DNA from: JAJYVT01 sp027339205
GTDB lineage: Bacteria > Actinomycetota > Acidimicrobiia > Acidimicrobiales > RAAP-2
Length of the DNA stretch: 35,784 nucleotides
Reading direction: 5' to 3'
Assembly: GCA_027339205.1 (NCBI GenBank)
Contig: DAHWOV010000072.1
Location: 1 to 35,784, forward strand
The translations under genes and the position numbers were made by a program. The number at the start of each line of letters is the position of its first letter. Position 1 is the stretch's first letter. The notes beneath the pieces were generated by a model. The model was not told the origin of the DNA. It searched no databases and saw only the letters and a program-made list of their open reading frames with translations. Of this stretch, positions 16,009-24,266 are shown one piece after another.

Positions 16009-16096
16009 GCGCGCCGCGAGCGTCAGGGTCACGACCCTCCGGCCACGCGGCCCGCACTTCGAGACAAGCCACTGACCGGCGGCGGGGATGCCAGCC

Positions 16097-18574
16097 TCAG
16101 TCGCCGCCAGCCCGATCGAGCGCCAGCAGGGCTGCGTTCACGATGGCCGGCGAGTCGATGTCGAAGTGACCGAAGAGCTCGCTCACCGAGCCGACCTGGC
16201 CGAAGCCATCGACGCCCAGCGGCACAACCTGCGCCCCGTGGACGGACCCGAGCCAGCTCAACGTCTGGGGCGCGCCGTCGTGAACCGTGACGATCGGCGC
16301 CTCGCGCTCGTGCGGGCGCAAGAGCCTGTCGACGTGGGTGGAGGAGGCGCTGCCCGAAGCCCCGTCGACCGCGTCGAGGAGCGACGACCGCCACGAGCGG
16401 TACAGGAGGTCCACGGAAGTGACGTCGATCACGTTGGCCGCCACACCTTCTGCCGCGAGCATCGCAGCCGCCTCCAGCACCTCGGGCAGGACCGTCCCGC
16501 ACCCGACGAGGTGGACGACCGGACCGCCGGGCACCCGAGCGGTCCCGTCGACGAGCCGGTAGCCGCCGGCGAGCACGTCGGCTCGCAGCTGCTCGTCGCC
16601 GACCTCGGCGCGCAGCGCCTCGAACGGCGACTGATCGACGGGTCGGGTGGACAACCGCAGGTAGGTGGAGCCTCCCTCGAGGGCGAGCACGGCGCGGATC
16701 GCCTCACAGAGCGCCCAGTCCACCGCCGTGGCGTACGCCAGCTCGCGGAACGTGACGTCCGGCAGCTCCGCGCCCACCGACGGCGTGATGATCGACTGAT
16801 GTGCACCTCCCTCGTAGCCGAGGGCGACGCCTGACGGCGTGCCGACCACCACGAAGCGCCCGCCCGCGTAGAGGCTGTACACGAACGCGTCGAGACCCCG
16901 GAGGACGAAGGGGTCGTACACCGTCCCGATCGGGACCAGCGGCTCGCCGAAGGTGTCGGCCGAGGTGCCGAGCTGCCCCAGGAGCAAGAAGAGGTTCATC
17001 TCGGAGAGGTCGAGCTCGAAGTGCTGACCCGACGGGCTCTCCGTCCATCGAAGGAGCTTGCCCTCGTCGGGCTCCGCGCGCGCCACGGGTGAGAAGACGC
17101 CGGCGCGATTGACCCACCCTCCGAGGTTCGTCGAGATGGTGACGTCAGGAGAGGCGGTCACGACCCGCGACGCGACCGCAGACGACCGGCCGAGCTCGGC
17201 GAGCGAACGGCCGAACGCCTCCTGCGTGGAGGTGACCTCGGCGACCCTCGCTCCCGTCGAGGTCGGCACGACGCCGGAGAGGTCAGGACGCCGCACCGGA
17301 GCGCGCACGAGGCGGGACCGGACCGCGTCGAGAAGACGTCCTTCCTCCGACGACGCGTCGAAGCGGTCCCACTCGTGCGCGAGATCGAGGCCGCTCGCCC
17401 GCCTGAGCTCGTCGACCTGGGCCTCGGTGAGGAGTGCCGCGTGATTGAGTCGGTCCCCTGCGATCGGCAGCCCCCATCCCTTCACCGTGTACGCGAAGAC
17501 CACTGCGGGACGGGTGCCCTCGACCGCGTGGAAGGCGCGGAGGAGCTCACGCATGTCATGACCACCGAGGTCGGTGAGGACCCTGCGCAGCTCGGACTCG
17601 TCGACGTCCTCGATCGCGCGCTTCACTGCAGCGTCCGCGCCAGCGAGGAACCGGTCACGCAGCTGGGCGGCGGGCACGGAGAAGAGCTCCTGGTAGACCT
17701 CGTTGGGCATCTGGTCGATGTGGCGACGCAGGGCCTCACCGCCTGGGGCCGCGAACCGCTCCTGGAGGCGCTTCCCGTACTTCGCCTCGACGACCTGCCA
17801 GTCGTTCGCCTCGAAGAGCTTCTCGAGGCGCGCCACCTTCATCCCCGGCACCACCCTGTCCAGGCTCTGGCGGTTGAGGTCCACGACCCAAAGGACGTTG
17901 GTGAGCCCCTGGACGACAGGGTCGGTGATGGCCTCCCAGACGTTGCCCTCGTCGAGCTCGGCATCGCCCACGATGGAGATGAAGCGACTCACAACCTCCC
18001 CCGGCGCGCCAGCGGAACGGTCGTCTTCGTCGATCGATCGACCGAAGTGGGAGCGCACGTAGCGCTCCGTGACCGCGCCGAAGATCGGCGCGACCGCGCC
18101 AAGGCCCACCGATCCGGTCGAGTAGTCCACCGGGTCGGGGTCCTTGGTCCGGCTCGGGTACGACTGGAGGCCCCCGTAGGCGCGCAGCTCGGTGAGGTAG
18201 CGCCGGTCCAGGTTGCCGAGCAGGTACTGCAGCGCGTGGAGCACCGGCGAGGCATGCGGCTTCACCGACACCCGGTCGGATGCCCGGAGGAACCCGCACC
18301 ACAAGGCGGTCATGATCGAGACCATGGAGGCGGAGGACGCCTGATGGCCTCCGACCTTCAGCGCATCGGGCTTCGGCCGTTCGTGGTTCGCGTAGTCGAC
18401 CATCCGCACCGCGAGCCACAGCACGCGTGCGGCGATGCGGTCGAGGACCGCCACGTCGGGATCGCCAACGGCGCCCGGCGAGCCGGGTGCGGCGCCGTGC
18501 GCAGGTGCTCCGGCTAGCAGGGTGCCGGCCAGCGGTGTGCTGGCCGGGGGTGCGCCTGGCGGAGGAAGGGTCAC
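16097..18574 (-). CDS. AceE/transketolase-like ThDP-dependent enzyme
   Basis: A thiamine-diphosphate enzyme of about 825 residues resembling the homodimeric E1 of pyruvate dehydrogenase. GGHQASSASM and KPHASPVLHAL correspond to the substrate-binding region of AceE. The ThDP-Mg motif starts GDAELDEGN (about 203-211; AceE has GDGE) and ends with DLNRQSLD. A pyrimidine-binding transketolase domain and a C-terminal domain follow. Actinobacterial relatives are often named transketolase. No E2 or E3 gene is near, so the acyl acceptor is unknown. The frame is open to 18682, but that part encodes a DNA repeat; GTG 18574 is chosen because TAGCAT lies eight bases upstream. GTG 18577 is the adjacent alternative. 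Confidence 0.82.
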   Translation of the reverse strand: MTLPPPGAPPASTPLAGTLLAGAPAHGAAPGSPGAVGDPDVAVLDRIAARVLWLAVRMVDYANHERPKPDALKVGGHQASSASMVSIMTALWCGFLRASDRVSVKPHASPVLHALQYLLGNLDRRYLTELRAYGGLQSYPSRTKDPDPVDYSTGSVGLGAVAPIFGAVTERYVRSHFGRSIDEDDRSAGAPGEVVSRFISIVGDAELDEGNVWEAITDPVVQGLTNVLWVVDLNRQSLDRVVPGMKVARLEKLFEANDWQVVEAKYGKRLQERFAAPGGEALRRHIDQMPNEVYQELFSVPAAQLRDRFLAGADAAVKRAIEDVDESELRRVLTDLGGHDMRELLRAFHAVEGTRPAVVFAYTVKGWGLPIAGDRLNHAALLTEAQVDELRRASGLDLAHEWDRFDASSEEGRLLDAVRSRLVRAPVRRPDLSGVVPTSTGARVAEVTSTQEAFGRSLAELGRSSAVASRVVTASPDVTISTNLGGWVNRAGVFSPVARAEPDEGKLLRWTESPSGQHFELDLSEMNLFLLLGQLGTSADTFGEPLVPIGTVYDPFVLRGLDAFVYSLYAGGRFVVVGTPSGVALGYEGGAHQSIITPSVGAELPDVTFRELAYATAVDWALCEAIRAVLALEGGSTYLRLSTRPVDQSPFEALRAEVGDEQLRADVLAGGYRLVDGTARVPGGPVVHLVGCGTVLPEVLEAAAMLAAEGVAANVIDVTSVDLLYRSWRSSLLDAVDGASGSASSTHVDRLLRPHEREAPIVTVHDGAPQTLSWLGSVHGAQVVPLGVDGFGQVGSVSELFGHFDIDSPAIVNAALLALDRAGGD

Positions 18575-18582
18575 CACCGATG

Positions 18583-18588
18583 ATGCTA
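18583..18588 (-). promoter_or_regulatory. Putative -10 element of the E1-like gene
   Basis: TAGCAT (TANNNT) on the minus strand lies eight bases before GTG 18574 and five before GTG 18577, again suggesting a leaderless transcript. Confidence 0.35.
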
Positions 18589-18630
18589 CCGAGCGGCACG
18601 CCGACGCGACCTGCCGGCCAGAGGGCCGCA

Positions 18631-18700
18631 AAGCTCCGCCAAGCTCCGCCAAGCTCCGCCAAGCTGCGCCAAGCTCCGCCAAGCTGCGCCAAGCTGCGGA
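18631..18700. repeat. Seven 10-bp tandem repeats in a divergent promoter region
   Basis: The unit aagctccgcc (variant aagctgcgcc) is repeated seven times without gaps from 18631 to 18700; the last copy ends gga. The period equals about one helical turn. The array sits between the E1-like gene and the gabT-type gene, roughly 55-65 bases from each predicted transcription start. Confidence 0.95.
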
Positions 18701-18753
18701 ACAGGTGCATCCGCGCCGCGCCCGGCGCTTTCAGGAGGGCGACGCCGCGGACC

Positions 18754-18759
18754 TACACT
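18754..18759 (+). promoter_or_regulatory. Possible -10 element of the gabT-type gene
   Basis: TACACT (TANNNT) with a weak TTCAGG 18 bases upstream (18730-18735). It predicts a leader of about 50 bases that contains the AAGGAGG ribosome site. Confidence 0.35.
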
Positions 18760-18816
18760 GGGACGAAAGCCGCCGACGCACGGTCATCGTCAGGAGGCTC
18801 CGCAAGGAGGTGCGCA

Positions 18817-20175
18817 GTGACCCAGCACGACACCGACACCGCCCGCGACCCGGTCCCCTCGGGACGGGTCATCGTCACCGAGATCCCGGGGCCGCGTTCG
18901 CAAGAGCTCGCCGCGAGGCGTGCGCGTGCGGTTGCGGCGGGGGTGAGCTCCTTGTCGGGCGTGTACGTCGAAGACGCCGCGGGTGCCGTGGTGCGCGACG
19001 TCGACGGCAACTGCCTCATCGACCTCGGATCGGGCATCGCCGTGACGACGATCGGCCACGCCGTGCCCGAGGTGGTGCAAGCGGTGAGCGACCAGGTGGC
19101 GAGGTTCACCCATACCTGCTTCATGGTCACGCCGTACGAGGGGTACGTGGCCGTGTGCGAGGAGCTGGCCTCGCTCACCCCGGGGGACCACGAGAAGCGC
19201 TCGGCGCTCTTCAACTCAGGGGCGGAGGCCGTCGAGAACGCGGTGAAGATCGCGCGTCACGCGACCGGCCGGCAGGCGGTCGCGGTCTTCGACCACGCGT
19301 ACCACGGCCGGACGAACCTGACGATGGCGCTCACCGCCAAGCACTTCCCCTACAAGCACCGCTTCGGCCCGTTCGCGCCGGAGGTCTACCGCGCCCCGAT
19401 GTCGTACCCGCTCCGGGACCCCGAGGGGATGACCGGGGAGGAGGCCGCAGCCCGCGCCATCGACCACCTCTCCGTGCAGGCCGGTGCCGACGACCTGGCG
19501 TGCGTCCTCGTCGAGCCGATCCAAGGAGAGGGCGGCTTCGTGGTTCCCGCGCCGGGGTTCCTCCCCGCGCTCGCCTCGTGGTGCGCCGAGCACGGGATCG
19601 TGTTCATCGCAGACGAGATCCAGACCGGGTTCGCGCGCACCGGCACGTGGTTCGCGACCCAGCACGAAGGCGTCGTCCCCGACCTCGTGACGACGGCGAA
19701 GGGGATGGCCGGGGGGATGCCGCTCGCGGCGGTCACGGGGCGCGCCGAGCTGATGGACGCGGTGCATGCCGGCGGTCTCGGCGGGACCTACGGGGGCAAC
19801 CCGGTCGCGTGCGCCGGCGCGCTGGCCGCGATCCGCACGATGCGCGAGCTCGATCTCGCTGCGTCGGCGCGTCGCATCGAGGCGCACGTGCTCCCGCGGC
19901 TCGAGGCCATCGCGAAGCAGCACCCTTCCATCGTTGACGTCCGGGGACGGGGAGCCATGCTCGCGATCGAGCTGGCCGAGCCCGACGGACTGCGACCCGA
20001 CGCGGCGGCGACCCAGGCGATCGCCCGAGCGTGCATTGCCAAGGGCGTGATCGTGCTCACGTGCGGCACCTGGGGCAACGTGATCCGGCTGCTGCCTCCG
20101 CTCGTCATCGACGACGACCTTCTCGACGAAGGGATCGACGTGCTCGCGGCTGCGGTCGAAGAGGCGCTCGGCTAG
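18817..20175 (+). CDS. gabT: 4-aminobutyrate aminotransferase (GabT-type)
   Basis: PLP-dependent class III aminotransferase of 452 residues that moves the amino group of GABA to 2-oxoglutarate. Visible marks: GSGIAVTTIGHAVPEVV near the N-terminus, FNSGAEAVENAVKIAR (132-147), DHAYHGRTNLTMALT, VEPIQGEGG, ADEIQTGF with Asp266, and the Schiff-base Lys295 in TTAKGMAGGMPL. These blocks match GabT closely. GTG 18817 has a near-perfect AAGGAGG ribosome site; the frame stays open upstream only because of the repeat tract. The gene is single, with no succinate-semialdehyde dehydrogenase next to it. A related omega-amino acid substrate is possible. Confidence 0.9.
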   Translation: MTQHDTDTARDPVPSGRVIVTEIPGPRSQELAARRARAVAAGVSSLSGVYVEDAAGAVVRDVDGNCLIDLGSGIAVTTIGHAVPEVVQAVSDQVARFTHTCFMVTPYEGYVAVCEELASLTPGDHEKRSALFNSGAEAVENAVKIARHATGRQAVAVFDHAYHGRTNLTMALTAKHFPYKHRFGPFAPEVYRAPMSYPLRDPEGMTGEEAAARAIDHLSVQAGADDLACVLVEPIQGEGGFVVPAPGFLPALASWCAEHGIVFIADEIQTGFARTGTWFATQHEGVVPDLVTTAKGMAGGMPLAAVTGRAELMDAVHAGGLGGTYGGNPVACAGALAAIRTMRELDLAASARRIEAHVLPRLEAIAKQHPSIVDVRGRGAMLAIELAEPDGLRPDAAATQAIARACIAKGVIVLTCGTWGNVIRLLPPLVIDDDLLDEGIDVLAAAVEEALG

Positions 20176-20225
20176 CGGAGGGGCAGCGGGATAGTCCCAG
20201 GGATGGTCCCAGCCGACGGGCCCGG

Positions 20226-20292
20226 GGCTTCCCGGCGGGAGACCGGCCAAGGCTCGGCGGGAGACCGCCCGGGGCTCGGCGGGAGACCGGCT
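20226..20292. repeat. Three GC-rich direct repeats between gabT and the ABC ATPase gene
   Basis: The core cggcgggagaccg recurs in three units at about 20226-20246, 20251-20270 and 20273-20292. A 12-base direct repeat, gggat(a/g)gtccca, precedes it around 20189-20214. It lies between two convergent genes and has no clear hairpin. Confidence 0.75.
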
Positions 20293-20316
20293 TGCGTGCG
20301 ACGGGACGCGCCGAGC

Positions 20317-21087
20317 TCAGAGTCGTCCGGCGCTCAGCACACGGCCGAGAAAGCGCTTGGTCCGCTCGTCGACGGGTGAGTCGAAGACCTGCTCGGGTGG
20401 GCCTTCTTCCACAATGACGCCGTCTTCGAGGAAGACGACTCGCGTCGCGATGTCCCTGGCGAATGCCATCTCATGGGTTGCGAGGAGCATCGTCATGCCG
20501 TTGGCGGCCAGCTCCCTGATGACGTCCAGCACCTCGCCGACGAGCTCCGGGTCGAGGGCGCTGGTGACCTCGTCGAGGAGCATGAGCTTCGGGTGCATGG
20601 CGAGCGCCCTGATGATGGCGACACGCTGCTGCTGTCCGCCCGAAAGGCGCTCGGGGTAGTCGCGCGCCTTGTCGGCGAGCCCGAACCTTCCCAGGAGCGC
20701 CATCGCTTCCGCCTCGGCGTCGGCAGGGGCCATCCCGAGCGCCTTCACGGGTGCGAGCGTCACGTTGCGGAGAACCCGGAGGTGGGGAAAGAGGTTGTAG
20801 GACTGGAAGACCATCCCCATCTGCCGTCGCACCAGGATCCCGTCGATGTCGTCCCGGGTGACATCGTGGCCGAAGAAGACGATACGGCCCGCGTCGACCG
20901 TCTCCAAGAGGTCGACGCAGCGCAGCAACGTCGACTTGCCAGAGCCCGACGCGCCGATGAGGCAGATCACCTGGTGCGTGTCGACTGCGAGATCGATCCC
21001 CTTCAGCACGTGGTTCTCGCCAAAGGACTTGTGGACCCCTTCGATCCGCAACGCGCTGCCCGCCGGTCGCACCGGCTCGCTTCTCAC
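20317..21087 (-). CDS. Polar amino acid ABC transporter, ATP-binding protein
   Basis: Cytoplasmic ATPase of 256 residues in the GlnQ/HisP group. Walker A GASGSGKST (45-53), Q-loop Gln95 in GMVFQSYNLFPHLRVLRNV, signature LSGGQQQRVAI (148-158), Walker B LMLLDE (168-173) and the switch His in LATHEMAFAR are all intact. The NLFPHLTVLENV-like stretch and the total length are typical of polar amino acid importers. It is the last gene of a three-gene operon, 25 bases after the permease. The start is GTG 21087. The substrate is not set by this subunit. Confidence 0.93.
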   Translation of the reverse strand: MRSEPVRPAGSALRIEGVHKSFGENHVLKGIDLAVDTHQVICLIGASGSGKSTLLRCVDLLETVDAGRIVFFGHDVTRDDIDGILVRRQMGMVFQSYNLFPHLRVLRNVTLAPVKALGMAPADAEAEAMALLGRFGLADKARDYPERLSGGQQQRVAIIRALAMHPKLMLLDEVTSALDPELVGEVLDVIRELAANGMTMLLATHEMAFARDIATRVVFLEDGVIVEEGPPEQVFDSPVDERTKRFLGRVLSAGRL

Positions 21088-21112
21088 GTCGCCCCTCCGA
21101 CCGGCTCGTGGC

Positions 21113-22069
21113 TCACGTCACCCCCGCTAGACGGCGGCCCCGGTCACGGGCGATCAGATGGTCAGTGAAGCGAGCGAGCGGGATCGTGAGGAGGAGGAAC
21201 AGGATCGCTGCCACCGTGTAGCCCGAGTAGTTGAAGACCGTGGAGGAGTAGATCTCCGCCGCGCGGTTTGCCTCGATGACCGCGCCGAGCACGGAAACGA
21301 GTGCCGTGTCCTTCTGCAGGCTGACGAATGTGTTGAGAAGGGGAGGGATGATCGTACGAATGGCCTGGGGAAGCACGACGTAGCGCATGGCGGTGTGCGG
21401 ACGCAGCCCGAGCGAGCGCGCGGAGGCGATCTGGCTGAACGGGACCGAGTTGAGTCCGGCGCGGTAGACCTCGGACACGTACGCGCTGTAGCTGATGACC
21501 AGCGCGAGCACTCCGTAGACGAACGCTGACTGCGTCGACACGACAGGCAGGTACAGAGCGGGCAGGCCGAACCCGATCGCGAGGAGGACGAGGATGAGCG
21601 GCACCCCCCGGAAGAAGTCGACGTAGGCGACCGCGAGCATCCGCAACGGGAAGAGCACCGGTGACCTCGACTGGCGGACGAGCGCGATCACGAGTGCGAG
21701 CACGAGGATCAGCACCTCGCCGATCATGAACATCTCGATGTTCACCACCAGGCCCTTGCCGACGGAATAGAAGCCCTCGTGAGGATCGCCGATGAACGCC
21801 CGCCACATGTCGTGGAGATTGAAGTACGTCGCGCGGACCTGGCGGCTCCCAGGCGCGAGGAGGAACGCCACGATGATGGCCCCGATGACCGTCACCGTGC
21901 TGACGGTCGAGGTGATCGCCGCGCCGCGCTGGGTGCGGAGGAGCCGGCTACGCCGGCGCCGGAAGAAGTTCTGCGGGAACTCTGCTCCTGCGCCCGGCTC
22001 CTGGAGAGTGGAACTGCCTTCCATCGACTGGGAGGGTCTGTCGGGGCCGAGCACGGGGGTCCCCGTCAT
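21113..22069 (-). CDS. Polar amino acid ABC transporter, permease
   Basis: Membrane subunit of about 318 residues from the HisM/GlnP family. After a basic N-terminal tail rich in Arg comes a first span (TVIGAIIVAFLLAPG), then about 40 extracytoplasmic residues, then four more spans. The EAA loop that docks the ATPase reads SARSLGLRPHTAMRYVVLPQAIRTIIP. The extra N-terminal span plus loop is a longer arrangement than minimal HisM proteins. ATG 22069 is chosen, 50 bases after the binding-protein stop; the frame is open further upstream into that gene without support. ATG 22024 is a possible later start. Confidence 0.88.
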   Translation of the reverse strand: MTGTPVLGPDRPSQSMEGSSTLQEPGAGAEFPQNFFRRRRSRLLRTQRGAAITSTVSTVTVIGAIIVAFLLAPGSRQVRATYFNLHDMWRAFIGDPHEGFYSVGKGLVVNIEMFMIGEVLILVLALVIALVRQSRSPVLFPLRMLAVAYVDFFRGVPLILVLLAIGFGLPALYLPVVSTQSAFVYGVLALVISYSAYVSEVYRAGLNSVPFSQIASARSLGLRPHTAMRYVVLPQAIRTIIPPLLNTFVSLQKDTALVSVLGAVIEANRAAEIYSSTVFNYSGYTVAAILFLLLTIPLARFTDHLIARDRGRRLAGVT

Positions 22070-22119
22070 GCCCGCCGTCCGGTGCCCTGGGGCGGGCGCA
22101 CCGCTTCGCTCAGGTTCGC

Positions 22120-23004
22120 TCAGGGCTTGATGACAGGGATCGACGTGTAGACACGCAGGTACTTCTTCGCCAGCTTGCGCAGGACTCCTGCCCGCTTCAG
22201 CTCGACGATTGCCTTGTTGACGCACTTCACGAGCTTGTCGCCCTTCTGGAACAGGAGCCCGTAGTGCTGCCCGGAAGCCGGGAACTGCCCGACCACGACG
22301 GAGTGGGGGATCTCTGTTGTGGCGATGTACTGCGACGTCGGGGTGTCTGTCACGAAGGCGGCGATGCGATGGTCCTGCAGGGCGGACTTCACGTCGTTGA
22401 GGGTTGTGAACGTCTCAGGCACGTGGTCCGGCTGGATGCGCGAATTGATGTACTGGAGCGCGGTCGTGCCGATCTCCTCGCCGAAGACGTAGCGCTTCAG
22501 CGCGGCCGGTGTGTGGTGCTTGACGATCGGCGTCCCCTTCAGCGCGACGAGCGCCTCGTCGTCTGTGTAGTAGCCCTTGCTGAAGGTCACGGCCTTGGCA
22601 CGTGTCTTGGTCACCGAGATCTCGTTGATGTCGAAGTCGAAGTGCTTCGGCCCCGGGGCGTACGAAGCGTTGAATGTCTCGACGACCCAGTTCACCTGGG
22701 ACTTCTTGAAGCCGAGCTTCTTGGCGACCGCATAGGCGACCCCGCTCTCGTACCCCTTCCCGTCTGTCGGCCGGTTGTGCTCGAACCACGGGGGGTAGGC
22801 GGGCTTGTCGGTCGCGATCGTGAGGTGCCCGCGCGAATAGAGGTACGGCTGGATCGACGAGTACGAGCAGGACCGGAGGGGGGCGGGGTTGCCCGGTCCC
22901 TGGGCGTCAGGCGACGCCCCGCTCGGGGCGGCGAACCCTCCTACCCCGAGGCCGGCCCCGGAGACCAACAGCACACTGGCGAGCACCACACCTCGACACC
23001 TCAT
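22120..23004 (-). CDS. Polar amino acid ABC transporter, substrate-binding protein
   Basis: Extracytoplasmic family 3 binding protein of 294 residues. A Sec signal peptide (MRCRGVVLASVLLVSGAGLG...) is present; no lipobox Cys follows it, so it is not an obvious lipoprotein. The mature part shows HLTIATDKPAYPPWFE, FDFDINEISVTKTRAKAVTFSKGYY (the hinge motif of family 3), and VTDTPTSQY. ATG 23004 is fixed by the signal peptide and by a TAGCCT hexamer exactly seven bases upstream. It is the first gene of the importer operon. Amino acid specificity cannot be read from sequence; the neighbouring aminotransferase is convergent and not part of the operon. Confidence 0.92.
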   Translation of the reverse strand: MRCRGVVLASVLLVSGAGLGVGGFAAPSGASPDAQGPGNPAPLRSCSYSSIQPYLYSRGHLTIATDKPAYPPWFEHNRPTDGKGYESGVAYAVAKKLGFKKSQVNWVVETFNASYAPGPKHFDFDINEISVTKTRAKAVTFSKGYYTDDEALVALKGTPIVKHHTPAALKRYVFGEEIGTTALQYINSRIQPDHVPETFTTLNDVKSALQDHRIAAFVTDTPTSQYIATTEIPHSVVVGQFPASGQHYGLLFQKGDKLVKCVNKAIVELKRAGVLRKLAKKYLRVYTSIPVIKP

Positions 23005-23011
23005 TCGGACC

Positions 23012-23017
23012 AGGCTA
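23012..23017 (-). promoter_or_regulatory. Putative -10 element of the importer operon (leaderless)
   Basis: TAGCCT on the minus strand, then seven bases, then ATG 23004. No ribosome site precedes the start. Confidence 0.5.
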
Positions 23018-23238
23018 TCCGAGGACGCGCAGGTTGGGGTGGCGTCGGAGGGGCTCGACCGGCACCCTGCTCGCCCGGCCTTTACCGGCGCCGTCCGGGT
23101 GCTCGTGCCCACCTACTGCAGACACAGGCTCCTGGGACGCAGCGCACTGCCGGGACTGCATCGGTGCCCGCGCTGCGGCGCGCGGTCGCACGTCACCGCA
23201 CCGCCGATGCAGCGAAGACAGAAGGTGCGTGCCCCCCC

Positions 23239-23267
23239 TGGCAATTCGCGCCAACACGGGGTACGAT
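23239..23267 (+). promoter_or_regulatory. Possible sigma-70-type promoter before two tiny genes
   Basis: CTGGCA (23239-23244), 17 bases, TACGAT (23262-23267): four of six matches at -35 and a good TANNNT at -10. Transcription would start near 23274. This is one of the better two-box promoters in the window. Confidence 0.45.
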
Positions 23268-23306
23268 GCCGCTCACCGTCGAGCGTCGAAGGGGGTGCCC
23301 GCGTTG

Positions 23307-23402
23307 ATGTACGAAGACCTTGATTTGATCTCCGCCACGGCCGCAGGGCGCCGCTGCGCTCGCACGCGGGCGCCTCTTGGCGCATTCCTGGCGTTGCGCT
23401 AA
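23307..23402 (+). CDS. Possible 31-residue peptide
   Basis: ATG 23307 opens a short frame that begins MYEDLDLIS and ends in a basic Arg/Ala segment. An in-frame GTG at 23295 lies behind a GAAGGGGG purine stretch, which could be its ribosome site. It follows a plausible promoter at the right distance. Codon bias is weaker than in known genes nearby, and I recognise no family, so this is tentative. Confidence 0.25.
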   Translation: MYEDLDLISATAAGRRCARTRAPLGAFLALR

Positions 23403-23518
23403 CACTCGCGCTCGGCGCGTCGGCGCCGCTGTTCGTACGACCGAACCTCTGTCCGCGCGCGCACGCGCGCACTCACTCACTCACTTTCCCGACCACCCAC
23501 TCGACTCTAGGAACGACC

Positions 23519-23707
23519 ATGCATCCCGACCTTCTCGGCGCGCTCGCCCGCGATCGCGACCGGGAGCTCCTCCACCATGGGGGCCCCTCACAATCGACCG
23601 ATGCGTGCCAGCCGCTCCTCTTGGCGCGAGAGGCGCTTCAGGAAGCTCGCGCGCGCCTCGGGGCGACGCTCGTCGACATCGGGGTCCACCTCATGGCCGT
23701 GACATGA
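23519..23707 (+). CDS. Possible 62-residue small protein
   Basis: The frame starts MHPDLLGALARDRDREL and ends with the amphipathic segment ARLGATLVDIGVHLM. An AGGAA ribosome-like site lies five bases before the ATG, and third codon positions are mostly G or C, as in real genes here. The His-Pro-Asp start and the Leu/Gly-rich amphipathic end resemble short actinobacterial hypothetical proteins. It ends 53 bases before the S4 protein gene on the same strand. No function is known. Confidence 0.45.
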   Translation: MHPDLLGALARDRDRELLHHGGPSQSTDACQPLLLAREALQEARARLGATLVDIGVHLMAVT

Positions 23708-23760
23708 GCTCGCAGCCAGGTGCGCACGTCAACGCCGAGCGGGAGTGCCAGGATCATGGA

Positions 23761-24114
23761 GTGACCTCCGTACGCGTCGACCAGTGGCTCTGGGCGGTGC
23801 GGGTCTTCAAGACCCGCACCGCGGCCACGGAGGCGTGCCGGGGTGGCCACATCCGGGTCAACGGGATTGCAGCCAAGCCTGCAACGAGAGTGGTTCCCGG
23901 CGACCGGGTCACCGCTCGCGGGCGCCGCTCTGATCGGGTGCTCGAAGTCGTGGAGCCGGTCGCCACGCGCGTCGGCGCCGCGCAGGCCGCTGCCAGCCTG
24001 GTGGACCACACGCCGCCCGCTTTGCAGCGAGAAGACGCTCCGTTCGCCCGCGCACGCGGGGAAGGCCGCCCGACCAAGCGCGACCGTCGCCGGCTCGACC
24101 GCCTGCGCGGCTGA
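23761..24114 (+). CDS. S4-domain RNA-binding protein (HslR/Hsp15-like)
   Basis: A 117-residue protein with an N-terminal S4 domain: VRVDQWLWAVRVFKTRTAATEACRGG, HIRVNGIAAKPATRVVPGD and VTARGRR. The C-terminal tail is strongly basic (GRPTKRDRRRLDRLRG), which fits RNA contact. HslR (Hsp15) in E. coli binds 50S subunits with stalled nascent chains. GTG 23761 is the only start that keeps the S4 domain intact; an AGGA lies eight bases upstream. A likely terminator hairpin follows the stop by 11 bases. It converges with the PPOX-fold gene. Confidence 0.88.
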   Translation: MTSVRVDQWLWAVRVFKTRTAATEACRGGHIRVNGIAAKPATRVVPGDRVTARGRRSDRVLEVVEPVATRVGAAQAAASLVDHTPPALQREDAPFARARGEGRPTKRDRRRLDRLRG

Positions 24115-24124
24115 CCGACATGCC

Positions 24125-24150
24125 GGTGGACCGGAGCGGCGGGGTCCACC
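24125..24150 (+). terminator. Terminator-like hairpin after the S4 protein gene
   Basis: GGTGGACC (24125-24132) and GGTCCACC (24143-24150) form a perfect 8-bp stem with a 10-base loop, 11 bases past the stop codon. No U-tract follows. Confidence 0.5.
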
Positions 24151-24266
24151 ACCGCTCTTGCATGCAACCGCCGCCGCGGCCCCTCCACATCGTGTGCGGA
24201 CCCGGCACCGATCTGGGCGAGCTCCTGTCCGCTCTCTCGCGAGGCGCCGGCAACCGGGGCGAGCCG

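Noticed and set aside
16030..16044. AGGGTC/GACCCT inverted repeat after the hydrolase gene as a terminator
   Set aside because: The loop would be only two bases, which cannot form a stable hairpin of that register.
18575..18682. Upstream extension of the E1-like gene to 18682
   Set aside because: The extra codons translate the 10-bp repeat array into Leu/Ala/Gly repeats, and a -10 hexamer lies inside the extension.
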